DNA of 64,000 nucleotides from SZUA-36 sp963759155 (GCA_963759155.1 CAVWXX010000018.1:1-64000), one strand, 5' to 3'. Counted from the stretch's first letter, positions 1-9,443 are shown. The notes: generated by a model not told the origin, from the sequence alone. Numbers and translations are program-made.

Positions 1-84
1 ACCTTTAATGGTCTACGAATTAGGCATTCCATGAACATGATGAACTATCGTTTTAACCAACTGAAAAACGTAGAGAAAAGCATA

Positions 85-1275
85 CTACGGTTCCTTTAGC
101 CTACTTTCCAGTGTGCGGCGTTTTTTTCTGGCAGCATCTAGTATCTCTACCCAGTCTTTCCGGCCATGTCGACGAGCCAGGTTCGTCATGTCTCTGAGGT
201 GGAGATGTGTAGTTGCGCAAAGTATTTTGGGGTCCTTATAGGCAGTTAACGGGGGGCGGCGGTTCGCGAAAGTGGGAAATTTGTCTAGTTTTCCAATAAT
301 CATCAGTGCAACCATGGTGCGGACACATTTCTCACACTCACAACAATTAATTGGCAAGCCGGTTTGTTGATCAAAGTCCGGGGCATTGAAACACACCCTA
401 AGGCTTTTTTGCACCTGTGGAAAATCAGCCAGAAGCTCAGTTTTTCTTGCCCGGGAGTGGTTAGCTCCAGTGTGAATGATCTGTAACTGGTCGCTGCTGA
501 GATGGTGGTCCAACGCGACGTGTGAGCCTTCGGGCACAAGATCATTTTAGGCATAGCTGGCGTGACCGGAAATACCAAATCTCCCGAATACGCCATTGAG
601 TGCATGTGCGCAGGCGGCAAGTGGACCACTGTAGGAATGAACCTGGTTTAGCCTTTCTAATGTGCCTCTCCTGAAAGAATTCATGTTTGTATCGATCATG
701 AGTAAGTTCACCTCCAATTCTTTCAGGGTGGATTGATAGATACTGTACATCTTTGGCGCTATGCCCTTCCGTTCCAGGTCAACCAGTTGGTCAAAACCAT
801 TAATCATCAAAGCATGAGTTATGCCGAAGCCACTGTATTTCGTGTTTGAAGGTATCAGTTGCAATACTGCATGATAGGAGTCCAACCCTCCTGAGAAGCT
901 GCAGCCTACACCTGTAGGCCTTAAGTCCTCTCGACGGTCGGCCAGGCTTTCGTAATGAATGTCAACGCATTTGAAAGAATCCGGCCACCAAGTGTTGAGA
1001 ATATTCTGGTAAGTGTCCAGTCCGTGAGCCAGACGGGTACTCACTTTTCCTTCAACCCAGATGTCTTCACCCAAGCGCATAGCCGATGCGATAAGTCCGA
1101 CAATAAATGCATCCGCCATGTCAGGAAGGAATAACGACTCTTCACCATCTGTGGCAAACCAGAATGATTCCGGGCAGTTAACACCGCTAGTTTCCATTGC
1201 TATGTTCGCTGATAGCACATGCCGGCCTTGCTGATGTGTAATGGTGGGTGGTCCGATTCTCATTTCATATTTCAT
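85..1275 (-). pseudogene. PP-loop ATPase-like protein, interrupted by one in-frame stop
   Basis: Two adjacent open stretches lie in the same minus-strand frame (1275 to 547, then 546 to 85), separated only by a TAA at 547-549. Read through, they give one protein of about 396 residues. The N-terminal half carries the nucleotide-binding loop SFSGGLDS typical of PP-loop (N-type ATP pyrophosphatase) enzymes. The C-terminal half carries a CCECEKC cysteine cluster that could bind zinc, as in QueC-like proteins. The text around the break is ASYA-stop-NDLVPEGSH. As I recall the family, an aromatic residue sits at the stop, so TAT or TAC to TAA is the simplest explanation. The substrate is unknown. 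The downstream half could restart at a GTG at 537, but it would lack the ATP loop. Likely a recent pseudogene; a sequencing error is possible. Confidence 0.75.
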
Positions 1276-1530
1276 CTGGGTAGAGATCCAGAGTAAAGTT
1301 TAGTCGAATTACCGTATGACGTGCTTGTTTCAGATATGAGCACTCGAAAGGAAAAGTCATTTTCCTGGAAATCAGAACCCAAATGGTTACCAAGGTCTGT
1401 GATTGGCCGGAAGCTGCCCCTTTATTGGCTGAAAATCATCCGTGATGTGTGGCCGCTTTCCGCCAGGAAGCAGTCATCCTTCAAGTTGATATTTTGGATT
1501 TGTGAACTTCCGGAAACGGCCAATTGCGGA

Positions 1531-1665
1531 ACTTGTCGCAAAATTTAAAGTATCAGTCGCATTTTTGATAACCCTCAAATCATGTTTGCTCGTAGCCTGA
1601 TTAACTGAACGCTATCCCTTCGCCAGATTATTGGCGCACCCAATAACCTCCCGACCCGATAGCGG
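1531..1665 (+). repeat. Shared upstream leader, copy 1
   Basis: This segment is closely matched by 2260-2410. Shared blocks include CTTGTCGCAAAA, TTTGATAAC, CTGAACGCTATCCCTTCGCC, AGATTATT, CCAATAACCTCCCGA and CCGATAGCGG. The arms CGCTATC (1610-1616) and GATAGCG (1658-1664) form an inverted repeat around the core. It ends about 50 bp before a secreted-protein gene, as copy 2 does. The remaining upstream stretch, 1276-1530, shows only a weak 75-codon frame and nothing I recognise. Confidence 0.7.
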
Positions 1666-1714
1666 CCAAGGCCATGTGAGGAGAAACATCAATTACTTGA
1701 TATGGAGGTTTGTT

Positions 1715-2161
1715 ATGAGGTTATTACGTTTTGCAATAGTGGTGGTAATGCTGTCTGTGTTCAGTGTGGCAAAAGCTGATCAGCCTACCTTTGAATCTTG
1801 CGCTTGCTTTCAAGAACGGTTTGCCAACGACATAGTTAATTATCTTGATTGTTATACCGAGTTGGAGTATCTGGTATCGGACGATAATAAAAATGAATTT
1901 ACGGGCTTTTATGTGCATGGGCATCAGATATTGATTGCTACGCCTATTGCGTGGATGGCTTATACAGTCACCTCCGAGAAATCTAAACCACCGAAAGGAA
2001 AGGCTGATTTGGCTTGTAGTTGGTCTATGACCACAGAGGCGGTTGACTGGGGAGCGATTATTGAAGATTTGCCAAAGCTTGAATATATGACTTGCCGCGA
2101 CTACTCTGAATATCTCTATACGCTTGCACTAAATCAGGGCAAGTGCCCTTGGGTGGAGTAA
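1715..2161 (+). CDS. Small secreted protein of unknown function
   Basis: The frame is open from 1631, but the ATG at 1715 has a good ribosome site (GGAGG at 1704-1708) and begins a clean signal peptide: MRLLRF, a hydrophobic run, then a VAKA cleavage site before DQP. The mature protein is about 125 residues and has several cysteines, which suggests disulphides in the periplasm or outside the cell. I do not recognise the family. It stands alone, preceded by a leader shared with the next gene and followed by a hairpin terminator. Co-regulation with that gene is an inference from the shared leader. Confidence 0.7.
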   Translation: MRLLRFAIVVVMLSVFSVAKADQPTFESCACFQERFANDIVNYLDCYTELEYLVSDDNKNEFTGFYVHGHQILIATPIAWMAYTVTSEKSKPPKGKADLACSWSMTTEAVDWGAIIEDLPKLEYMTCRDYSEYLYTLALNQGKCPWVE

Positions 2162-2189
2162 TGTAATCACAAATAACCTTTCACCCAAC

Positions 2190-2217
2190 AGAGCCGTCAA
2201 TCACTGGCGGCTCTTTC
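2190..2217 (+). terminator. Hairpin terminator after the small secreted protein gene
   Basis: AGAGCCG (2190-2196) pairs with CGGCTCT (2208-2214) across an 11-base loop, followed by a short TTTC. It lies 29 bp after the stop codon. The U-tract is short, so efficiency is uncertain. Confidence 0.6.
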
Positions 2218-2259
2218 AATAAGAACACCCTGACGGGGGAATCACTGGGGTAGCAGTGA

Positions 2260-2410
2260 TCTTGTCGCAAAACTGAAGGTATCGGTCGTTTATTTGATAA
2301 CTCCGAATGCATGCTAACTCGTAATCTGTATTACTGAACGCTATCCCTTCGCCAGATTATTCATATAAGTCTGCAAACAAAAATCCAATAACCTCCCGAT
2401 CCGATAGCGG
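2260..2410 (+). repeat. Shared upstream leader, copy 2
   Basis: Second copy of the element at 1531-1665, with an extra 15-20 bp inserted between AGATTATT and CCAATAACC. The inverted arms are CGCTATC at 2339-2345 and GATAGCG at 2403-2409. It ends 59 bp before the start of the next gene. The core is conserved while the flanking DNA differs, which suggests a functional leader or promoter rather than general duplication. Confidence 0.7.
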
Positions 2411-2469
2411 TGTAGACCGCAGTCACCTATGCAATTCAACAAGTGACTTAACTGGAAAGGAGGTAATAC

Positions 2470-2982
2470 ATGAAACTTCTATTAATCGTCAGCATAATTT
2501 GTGCTGGTCTCATTGCGGCAGGGTCTGTCCAGTCCGCTGAGATCAAGATCAACCAACAGTACACCGCCGTGAGCCACAGAACGATGGTCGATACGAACGA
2601 CGACGGAGTATTCGCCGATGCGGTCAGCTTCCAAATGCGCGGGAGTCCTGGCCGAGCTATTATGGAGGGTGTAGTGGAACCTACTCCCTTGGTGCCCGGT
2701 GAAAGCCCTTGCGATCTCCAAAATGAGCCCGTACAACAAAGTTACGTGCAGACGTACAACGATGGCTCAATGCTTTTCCTTGTGACCACTGCTGGATACG
2801 GTTGCTTGGACCTTTCCACCTATGAAATCTGGGCTGAAGTCTCTGGAGTCATTACTGGCGGTGTCGGTCGTTTTGAATCGGCGACTGGCACATGGACAGC
2901 CGAAATACACGGCGTTTTTGTTGGTCAGACCCAGATCGTTTATACCGGGCCGTTCAAGGGCACAATTGAAATTCCAGACTGA
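2470..2982 (+). CDS. Secreted protein, possible beta-barrel fold, unknown function
   Basis: The 170-residue product starts at an ATG preceded by a strong ribosome site (GGAAAGGAGG, 2455-2464). Residues 1-22 form a signal peptide ending in SVQSA before EIK. The mature part is rich in beta-type sequence, has two cysteines, and contains GGVGRFESATGTW, a motif that resembles allene-oxide-cyclase/dirigent-like barrels. That resemblance is weak and is my inference. It is a single-gene unit with the shared leader upstream and a strong terminator downstream, so it is probably expressed under the same conditions as the gene at 1715. Confidence 0.7.
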   Translation: MKLLLIVSIICAGLIAAGSVQSAEIKINQQYTAVSHRTMVDTNDDGVFADAVSFQMRGSPGRAIMEGVVEPTPLVPGESPCDLQNEPVQQSYVQTYNDGSMLFLVTTAGYGCLDLSTYEIWAEVSGVITGGVGRFESATGTWTAEIHGVFVGQTQIVYTGPFKGTIEIPD

Positions 2983-3035
2983 GAGAGCGTCAACTAGCAG
3001 GTCAGGATAACAACCAACTTTTTCCATGACCTTTG

Positions 3036-3066
3036 GAAAGCCCCGCTCATGTGTCGGGGCTTTCAT
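3036..3066 (+). terminator. Rho-independent terminator
   Basis: GAAAGCCCCG (3036-3045) pairs perfectly with CGGGGCTTTC (3055-3064) over a 9-base loop. It lies 54 bp after the stop of the secreted-protein gene. Confidence 0.8.
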
Positions 3067-3316
3067 CTATTCCAATAGCCGCTATTGGCCGTTAGGGTGC
3101 ATTCTTAACACAGAGATCAGCGACTCTGGGAGTTACGCTTTGCGGTGAAAAACCGCCGCTCTATTTACATGAAACGCGGCAGAGAAAGGGGCAGAAGTCG
3201 GCCAATGGGAGACATTAAAGAGAAGTCATCTTACCCTTCTATTGCACCAGATGCGCATGAGATTTATTTCGTCATCTGCTCAACCTATCACCTATACTTA
3301 ATGATGCGGATTAAAC

Positions 3317-3340
3317 CGCTATTCCATCGCTAGATTATTT
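3317..3340 (+). repeat. Degenerate third copy of the shared leader core
   Basis: CGCTATTCCATCGCTAGA followed by TTATT matches the core of the leaders at 1610 and 2339 with three substitutions; the flanks are only loosely similar. It lies upstream of the protease gene at 3465. The rest of 3067-3464 holds a small hairpin (CCAATAG/CTATTGG near 3071) and no convincing gene. Confidence 0.45.
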
Positions 3341-3464
3341 ATTTATGAAGGAATTAACATAAGTATTTATTCTGGGTAAAGTTTGAGTGGAATGAAGTTA
3401 GTGATAACGTAAACAGATCTCAAAAGTATTTTAAGGGCTAGTATGCGTAGAACTGATTTTTGAA

Positions 3465-4517
3465 ATGTCGGCTTCAATTCTTACTTACATCATGACGAGT
3501 TTCAATCGAACGTTTCCATTGAGCATAGTCACTATGCTGTTCGCTATATTTAATGTCGCCATCGTCCAGTCAGATGAGAACAGTGAGGATGCGCTGCCCG
3601 ATTCACGTTGGGTTGTTACTCCTGATCCTGAAGCGGGCAAGCTGGAATTTAAGTCTTTTGGATCGCTAGTTCCCGATTCTGAGATTAAGCTGGACAACGG
3701 CAAGCCAGTAGATGGACGAGCCTGGGAGGCTATCACTTCAGCCAGTTTTATTGATTCTAACGGAAAGCCAGGGCACTGTACTGCGACGCTGATTGGACCC
3801 AGGGTCATTCTAACCGCTGCACATTGCTTTGAATCTAATCCATCAACATTGGATGGTTCAGTTGTTGAGTTTAGGGGTAGTCGGTACTCAATGACGTGTC
3901 AACAACATCCTCATTACGTTCGCGCACAGCCACGACCTAAGCCGCCTCGACATGATTCCGATTACGCGCTGTGTAAGCTCGACAAGGGCGTTGATGATGT
4001 CTTGTATGAAAGCATCGACATAGGCACTGCACCCCGAAAAGACATGTTGATAACGTTGACCGGATACGGTTGCGTCAACGTGAGCGTAGGCGCAGACAAA
4101 CAGTTACAGTATGAACCTTCTTCTGAAGTGCTCCGGGTTGGTGCTGACAATATTTATCGAACAGATTACTCAATAGTCACATTTAGCTCTGGAATGAACT
4201 TCTTGACCCGATCAGATGGGGAAGCAGACCCCATACTATGCCCCGGGGATTCCGGAGGGCCTGCTTTCCTGATTGATAGCTACGGCAGAAGAATCATTGC
4301 AGTTAACTCGGCAGTTGCCTGGATAGGTACTGCTGAAATGGCAAGGTTCTTTTCCTCTATGGCACCGTTGGGTGGCGATGCATTCAACACTTTCCTTGCC
4401 AACTGGCAAGACGCGAATGAAGGGGTACAAATCTGCGGCGTGGACTACTCCCCGGGAGCTTTCGGTTGTCGTGGCACGGACAATCCATTCGATCTTTCGG
4501 GTGAGGCACTTTACTAG
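3465..4517 (+). CDS. Trypsin-like serine protease (S1 family), exported
   Basis: The 350-residue protein has an N-terminal hydrophobic export segment (about residues 15-34) and a chymotrypsin-fold domain. All three catalytic residues are visible: His120 in LTAAHC, Asp166 in DSDYAL, and Ser263 in GDSGGP. Cysteines flank the active-site motifs as expected for an exported enzyme. It should cleave proteins in the periplasm or outside the cell; specificity cannot be read from the sequence. The start could also be the ATG at 3492, which would leave the signal sequence intact. The next gene follows after 14 bp, so the two probably form an operon and may act together. A degenerate copy of the shared leader lies upstream. 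Confidence 0.9.
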   Translation: MSASILTYIMTSFNRTFPLSIVTMLFAIFNVAIVQSDENSEDALPDSRWVVTPDPEAGKLEFKSFGSLVPDSEIKLDNGKPVDGRAWEAITSASFIDSNGKPGHCTATLIGPRVILTAAHCFESNPSTLDGSVVEFRGSRYSMTCQQHPHYVRAQPRPKPPRHDSDYALCKLDKGVDDVLYESIDIGTAPRKDMLITLTGYGCVNVSVGADKQLQYEPSSEVLRVGADNIYRTDYSIVTFSSGMNFLTRSDGEADPILCPGDSGGPAFLIDSYGRRIIAVNSAVAWIGTAEMARFFSSMAPLGGDAFNTFLANWQDANEGVQICGVDYSPGAFGCRGTDNPFDLSGEALY

Positions 4518-4531
4518 TCAAGGAGATTGCT

Positions 4532-6298
4532 ATGCGAATGATGACTCTAACTTTTTGCTATTTCTTTCTTGTTTCATGCACGACAGACCTGAACGTGCGC
4601 AGACTGCCCTCTGATGGTCTGACTTGGGGTTCGATGAAGGGGATCGTGTACTCGCTGCCGTTTACACAGTTTAAAATTGATGTCACCCGCGGGATTGCGA
4701 AATGTGGTGTGCCGAGACCCGGAAACGACTTAGACGATAATGATTTAAGTGGAGATTCGTCGCTAATTCCGGAAATAAAGACATTCGTCAAATCGGAAAT
4801 CAGAATCGAACTGGTAGATGACGGAGACCACATGTATGTAATCGATACAGACAGCCTGAGTGAAACAACTAAGATTACGGATATAACAGTAAAATGGGAA
4901 AATGGAAAGCTGGTTTCCATCAACGCTTCTGCAGACGACCAGACTGCTGAAGTGATTACAGCAGTGGCAGCCGGTGTATCAAAGCTTGCCATCGCCGCCA
5001 TAAATCCGGCGGCCTTTGCACCCGTTGCAGCGGTTGGAGGGGAGGGTGTGAAAACTATTGATCGGTTCTTTGTTCAGTGCAAATCAGAAATAGAACTGGC
5101 GGTTACTGAGTATGGTGAGAAAAAGAAAAAACTTGATGGTTACGCTAAAAAGCTTTTGACAATCGCCGCAGAAGTTAAGGCCATAAAGAAAGAACTAGAA
5201 ACCTTGGACAATGATTCTGCGGTTGACTGTAAAGATGGCAGCAACAGTGATCACCCCCGATGTAAGCTAAATAAACTTATCGAAAAGCAAAAAAGCACCG
5301 AAAAAAAACTGGCGGACACAACTAAAAAGCTTGAACCGATTCTCAAAAAAATCAGTTATACAGAGACTTATCGCTGGCCCCAGACTTCGGACGAGTTGAT
5401 CAGTGCCATAAACTCCATTGATGAGCCCAAATTTGCTAGCTGGTTTGAAGTTGGATCTGAATCTCTGCCCAAAGGTACAAAAATTCCTCCTGAAATAAGC
5501 TGTGGGCAGAAAACAGGAGTTCCGGATGACGAATTTAATAAGAAATGTCTTGATAACTTCAAAAGCGAGTTCGATGTAGTGTTCCGAGTCGGGAGAATCG
5601 GAAGCTATGGGAAGGAGGATTCCGTCGATCTCGACCCCAATAAAGAAAGTGGTGCCGATGGCCTGCGATACAGAATCCCGGCAAATGGTTACGTTGCGGT
5701 TTGCCGAAAGGCCAAGATACCATTTAAGAAATCTTGTAACCGTGATTCAAAAGACGAGCTGGTAGCCAAGCTAGAAAGTCCCATCCATCAATTAGGCCAT
5801 ATTTTTTATATTCCTTTTAAAAGCAAAGCGTTTACAAAAGCCAACGTAGGGTTGACATTCGATAAATCCGGCCGGTTGACGATGGCGAAAGTTGCTCAAA
5901 CAGAATCATCTGCTGAAAACATGGCCAAGACGTTTCAGGGGGTTGTGGACGAGTACGCGAAGTATAAGGCCGTTGCAGAAGCTGATAAGGATACTGAACT
6001 GTCTCAATTGAAAGAGCAAACTGAATTACTTACAGCTAAGAAAGAACTGAAAGATGCACAAGCTGCCCTGGAACCAGAGGTGCTTCCGCTCACGGAATTA
6101 CAGAACAAGATTGCGCTTGCCGAAGCACAAAAGAAATACCTTGATGCACTCACTGCATTGGAACAAGGGAATCCTCCTTCAGCCAGCGAAGAAGAACTAG
6201 CCATCATCAATTCTGAGGTTGTACTGCTACATGCTGAAATAGTACGATTGGAGGCCCTGTTGCGCCGCAATGAGTTGGAGGCGCAGTTAAATCCATGA
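4532..6298 (+). CDS. Large coiled-coil lipoprotein, unknown function
   Basis: The product is 588 residues and starts after a good ribosome site (AAGGAG). The N-terminus MRMMTLTFCYFFLVSC ends in a lipobox-like LVSC, so it is predicted to be lipid-anchored. Lysine- and glutamate-rich heptad-like stretches at about residues 190-275 and 480-588 suggest coiled coils. The middle is globular, with several cysteines, and has no motif I recognise. Its closeness to the upstream S1 protease (14 bp) suggests a partner, substrate or anchoring role; this is inference. No homologous family comes to mind. Confidence 0.75.
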   Translation: MRMMTLTFCYFFLVSCTTDLNVRRLPSDGLTWGSMKGIVYSLPFTQFKIDVTRGIAKCGVPRPGNDLDDNDLSGDSSLIPEIKTFVKSEIRIELVDDGDHMYVIDTDSLSETTKITDITVKWENGKLVSINASADDQTAEVITAVAAGVSKLAIAAINPAAFAPVAAVGGEGVKTIDRFFVQCKSEIELAVTEYGEKKKKLDGYAKKLLTIAAEVKAIKKELETLDNDSAVDCKDGSNSDHPRCKLNKLIEKQKSTEKKLADTTKKLEPILKKISYTETYRWPQTSDELISAINSIDEPKFASWFEVGSESLPKGTKIPPEISCGQKTGVPDDEFNKKCLDNFKSEFDVVFRVGRIGSYGKEDSVDLDPNKESGADGLRYRIPANGYVAVCRKAKIPFKKSCNRDSKDELVAKLESPIHQLGHIFYIPFKSKAFTKANVGLTFDKSGRLTMAKVAQTESSAENMAKTFQGVVDEYAKYKAVAEADKDTELSQLKEQTELLTAKKELKDAQAALEPEVLPLTELQNKIALAEAQKKYLDALTALEQGNPPSASEEELAIINSEVVLLHAEIVRLEALLRRNELEAQLNP

Positions 6299-6527
6299 AC
6301 CGAAGGCATTTCTCTTAGTGGCCGAGAGTTACTATTCGCCATACTTGGGCTATTAGTTCCGGTATTTAGCAATAAGCAGCTATACAAAAAGTACCATTTT
6401 CAATGCAGCGAAGGGCTCAAAACGGCCAAAAGTGGAACAAATCACTCATCGTGTTGCACTCCCATTTGGCTTTTCCAACCAAAGCGTCTACGCTTGAAAG
6501 TAATAACGGCCACATAGAAGCCAGCCC

Positions 6528-8369
6528 TTGTCTTTCTTCAATGAATTGAAACGAAGGAATGTCATTCGTGTAGCTACGGCCTACGCGGTAGCGGCGTGGC
6601 TCGTTATCCAGGTGGTTGAGACCATCTTTCCGATCTACGGGCTTTCGGATGCCTCAATCCGGCTTGTGATCGGCGTACTAGCCATCGGTCTCATTCCTGC
6701 CCTGGTTTTTGCCTGGGCCTTTGAGCTGACCCCGGAGGGTCTGAAAAAGGAATCCGAGATCGACCGGACTCGGTCCATCACACCACACACCGGCAAGAAG
6801 CTGGATCGGATGATCATGGTTGTGCTCGCGCTGGCCCTAGGTTATTTCGGCTTTGACAAGTTCGTGCTTGGCCCGCAACGGGAAGCAGCGGGACAAGAGC
6901 AAGTCGCCGGACAGGTCGAAGAAGCAAGACAGCAGGGTCGCACCGAGGCCCTGGTCGAATCTTACGGTGATAAATCCATTGCGGTACTGCCATTTGTGAA
7001 CACGAGTTCGGATGTCGAGCAGGAGTATTTCTCGGATGGTATCTCCGAAGAACTGCTCAGCCTGTTGGCCAAGATTCCTGAACTCCGGGTGATCTCGCGT
7101 TCTTCCGCTTTTTCTTACAAGGGTAAGGATATAAGGGTAGTGAAGGTGGCTGAAGAACTGAACGTTGCCCACATTTTGGAAGGTTCGGTCAGGAGGGCTG
7201 GAAACAAGGTGCGTATAACCGCGCAGTTGATCGAGGCGCGTTCCGACACGCAACTATGGTCGGACACATACGATCGACACCTGGATGACATCTTTGCCAT
7301 CCAGGACGAGATCGCGGCCACGGTGGTGGAGCAACTGAAGATCACCCTGTTAGGTGATGCGCCCAAGGTACGGGAAACCAGCCCCGAAGCCTATGCCCTG
7401 TTCCTGCAGGCACGTCACCTGGGTCGTCAAGGCAGCGTCGAGGGCTGGGAGCAATCCAACACCTTATACCAGCAGGCACTGGCCATCGATCCGGGCTATG
7501 CCGCTGCCTGGGCCGGACTAGCCCGAAACTACGCCAACCAGACGAGCAAGGGCTTGCTGTCAATTGCCGAAGGCTACACCCGGACTCGCGTGGCAGCCCA
7601 AAAGGCTCTGGCCATTGACCCGGATTACGCCCTGGTCCACGCCCGCCTCGGCTGGATCGCGATGGTCTACGAAAACGACCTGACCCTTGCCGCCCGGCAC
7701 CTCAATCGGGCGTTGCAACTGGACCCGGCCGATACCGACATCATCGACAATGCGGCCAGACTGCTACGAAGCCTCGGCCGCCTGGACGAGTCAATCGCAA
7801 CGAGTGAATACACCACCGCCCGTGACCCGGTGAACCCCACAAGCCATACCAACCTGGGCAACGCATATCTCTACGCCGGCCGCTTTAATGAGGCTTTTGA
7901 CTCATATCAAACCACCCTGCGGCTGAGCCGGGATTACATCGGCGGACATTACCATATCGGCACAGCCCTGTTGCTAATGGGCGAAGCCGAGGCTGCATTG
8001 GCGGAATTTTCCCTGAAGGAAGTCGAGGAAGGTGATGATGAATACCGGGTCAAGGGTCAGGCGTTGGCGCTGTATGCGCTGGGCCGAGAGACGGAATACC
8101 AGGCCAAGCTCGCAGAACTGGTTGAAGGTTGGGGTGATCAATGGCCTTCGGAGGTTGCGCATGTGTATGCGTTCGCCGGCGATGCCGAGCAGGCATTTTT
8201 TTGGTTGGACCTCGCCATCGAACAGAACGAGGCGGGCCTGAGTGATCAGTTCCTGCGACCGTTCTACACGCCGATCCACGGTGATCCGCGTTGGGTAAAG
8301 TTCCTTGAGCGCATCGGTAGTTCACCTGAGCAATTGGACGCCATCAAGTTTAAGGTAACGTTGCCCTGA
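6528..8369 (+). CDS. TolB-like/TPR membrane protein (COG5616 type), paralogue 1
   Basis: The start is TTG, giving MSFFNELKRRNVIRV; the paralogue at 60769 begins the same way from ATG, which supports the TTG. Residues 1-75 hold two membrane helices and the conserved FELTPEGLKKE, and another helix lies near 95-113. Residues about 148-275 form the TolB-N/FlgO-like domain: IAVLPF, EYFSDGISEELL, LEGSVRRAGNKVRITAQL and LWSDTYDR. Tetratricopeptide repeats fill the rest. Such proteins are usually inner-membrane proteins of unknown biochemical role, often grouped with adenylate-cyclase-type or CadC-type regulators. It stands alone. Bases 6299-6527 show nothing coding. Confidence 0.85.
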   Translation: MSFFNELKRRNVIRVATAYAVAAWLVIQVVETIFPIYGLSDASIRLVIGVLAIGLIPALVFAWAFELTPEGLKKESEIDRTRSITPHTGKKLDRMIMVVLALALGYFGFDKFVLGPQREAAGQEQVAGQVEEARQQGRTEALVESYGDKSIAVLPFVNTSSDVEQEYFSDGISEELLSLLAKIPELRVISRSSAFSYKGKDIRVVKVAEELNVAHILEGSVRRAGNKVRITAQLIEARSDTQLWSDTYDRHLDDIFAIQDEIAATVVEQLKITLLGDAPKVRETSPEAYALFLQARHLGRQGSVEGWEQSNTLYQQALAIDPGYAAAWAGLARNYANQTSKGLLSIAEGYTRTRVAAQKALAIDPDYALVHARLGWIAMVYENDLTLAARHLNRALQLDPADTDIIDNAARLLRSLGRLDESIATSEYTTARDPVNPTSHTNLGNAYLYAGRFNEAFDSYQTTLRLSRDYIGGHYHIGTALLLMGEAEAALAEFSLKEVEEGDDEYRVKGQALALYALGRETEYQAKLAELVEGWGDQWPSEVAHVYAFAGDAEQAFFWLDLAIEQNEAGLSDQFLRPFYTPIHGDPRWVKFLERIGSSPEQLDAIKFKVTLP

Positions 8370-8667
8370 GTGAGCAGGGTTGGGCGGGGGGGTTCCACAG
8401 GTGCTTTGTTCTGGTTTTGGCCGGATGCTGCTGGACAGAATTCTCATATTCGTGCCATTTGAGTGACCGCTTGGAGCTGCAAAGCAGATACTTAATGGCC
8501 GCAAATTTTAATGGTGCTTGTAGCAGAAAGCGGCCAGAAGCGGACAGGTGTCTCCAGCCGAAAACTCTACCATGCTCTATAATGTCCCGCAAAGAAGCTG
8601 AAACGATCGTGACGACGTTATCGCAAAATCAGTAGTTACATTCTAACGATTGGCAGGGAGCTGATAG
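8370..8667. other. Intergenic region without a recognisable gene
   Basis: It contains a weak hairpin (CCCTG...CAGGG) just after the upstream stop, and a spurious 72-codon frame with no ribosome site and atypical composition. No other element was recognised. Confidence 0.5.
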
Positions 8668-9021
8668 ATGAGCGAACGACGCAAGATGGGGGCAGGCGAT
8701 TGGATGGATGCCTCGATAAATGTGGTAATCGGTGTTTTTATCGGATCAGTGATTTACGGTTTGGCGCAACTCATCGCAAGCGGCTCCTGGCTGATGGCCA
8801 TGATCCTCATTCTTCTGGGCGGCGGCCTGATTCTGATCACGGTTCTAAGCGACAAGCTGTTAGACCGCCTGTTCCCAAGCTGGATTCGACCCGCAAAAAA
8901 TCCGCAACCGCAGTCGCCAAAACCACTCCTGCGGGTTCTCAGTCTGCCCTTGGGCTTCATGCTCGGTGTCGTGCTGGCGGTCCTGGACCTGGACGGAACG
9001 ATTCTTGGTCTCTTAACTTGA
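8668..9021 (+). CDS. Small integral membrane protein, unknown function
   Basis: The product is 117 residues and starts at an ATG preceded by GGGAG. Three hydrophobic segments are visible, at about residues 17-37, 41-61 and 92-114. A basic, proline- and glutamine-rich cytoplasmic-type linker (IRPAKNPQPQSPKP) separates the second from the third. No family is recognised. It is a single-gene unit. Confidence 0.65.
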   Translation: MSERRKMGAGDWMDASINVVIGVFIGSVIYGLAQLIASGSWLMAMILILLGGGLILITVLSDKLLDRLFPSWIRPAKNPQPQSPKPLLRVLSLPLGFMLGVVLAVLDLDGTILGLLT

Positions 9022-9443
9022 GTTTCTCCACGACTGCAATTGGCCGATTCCGGCTATACCCAGCATTGAAATTTGTACTAATCCTATGGCAGCTCAACAC
9101 CGGTCCCTCGAGTCACGTGGTGGTGTATAGCGGGTGACGGCCAGTGGCGGAAGCTAATCATTTTCTACTCTGGCACTTTACTCTCACCCCAATTCAACCC
9201 AATCGCCTGACTTGAACACGAGGGTAACTACGCCGTTATGGTTTCGAAACAATAACCGGCAGACCATATTCAACTGTGACGATGATTTGGTAGCCTAGAA
9301 AAAAAGCAAGCAAATGCTGATAATTTCTCTCAGTTTACTCTGTCCCTTTATTCTGACCCCATTATTTAATTCCCTGACTATACTTAGATATGCGAATTTG
9401 CTTATCTGCAAATCGTTAGGTGTTTAACTTATGAGGTGAAAAA
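9022..9443. other. Intergenic region with decayed REP-like half-sites
   Basis: No gene is visible. Two degraded relatives of the palindrome at 9840 lie here: TTTACTCTCACCCCAATT near 9176, and TTTACTCTGTCCCTTT followed by ATTCTGACCCCATT near 9334-9363. A ribosome site (GAGGTGA) precedes the next gene. Confidence 0.5.

Noticed and set aside
1321..1548. 75-codon plus-strand frame
   Set aside because: No ribosome site, no recognisable motif, and its 3' end runs into the repeated leader.
3145..3333. 62-codon frame before the S1 protease
   Set aside because: Low-complexity basic start, no ribosome site, and overlap with the degenerate leader core.
8417..8635. 72-codon frame
   Set aside because: Atypical composition, no ribosome site, no family resemblance.
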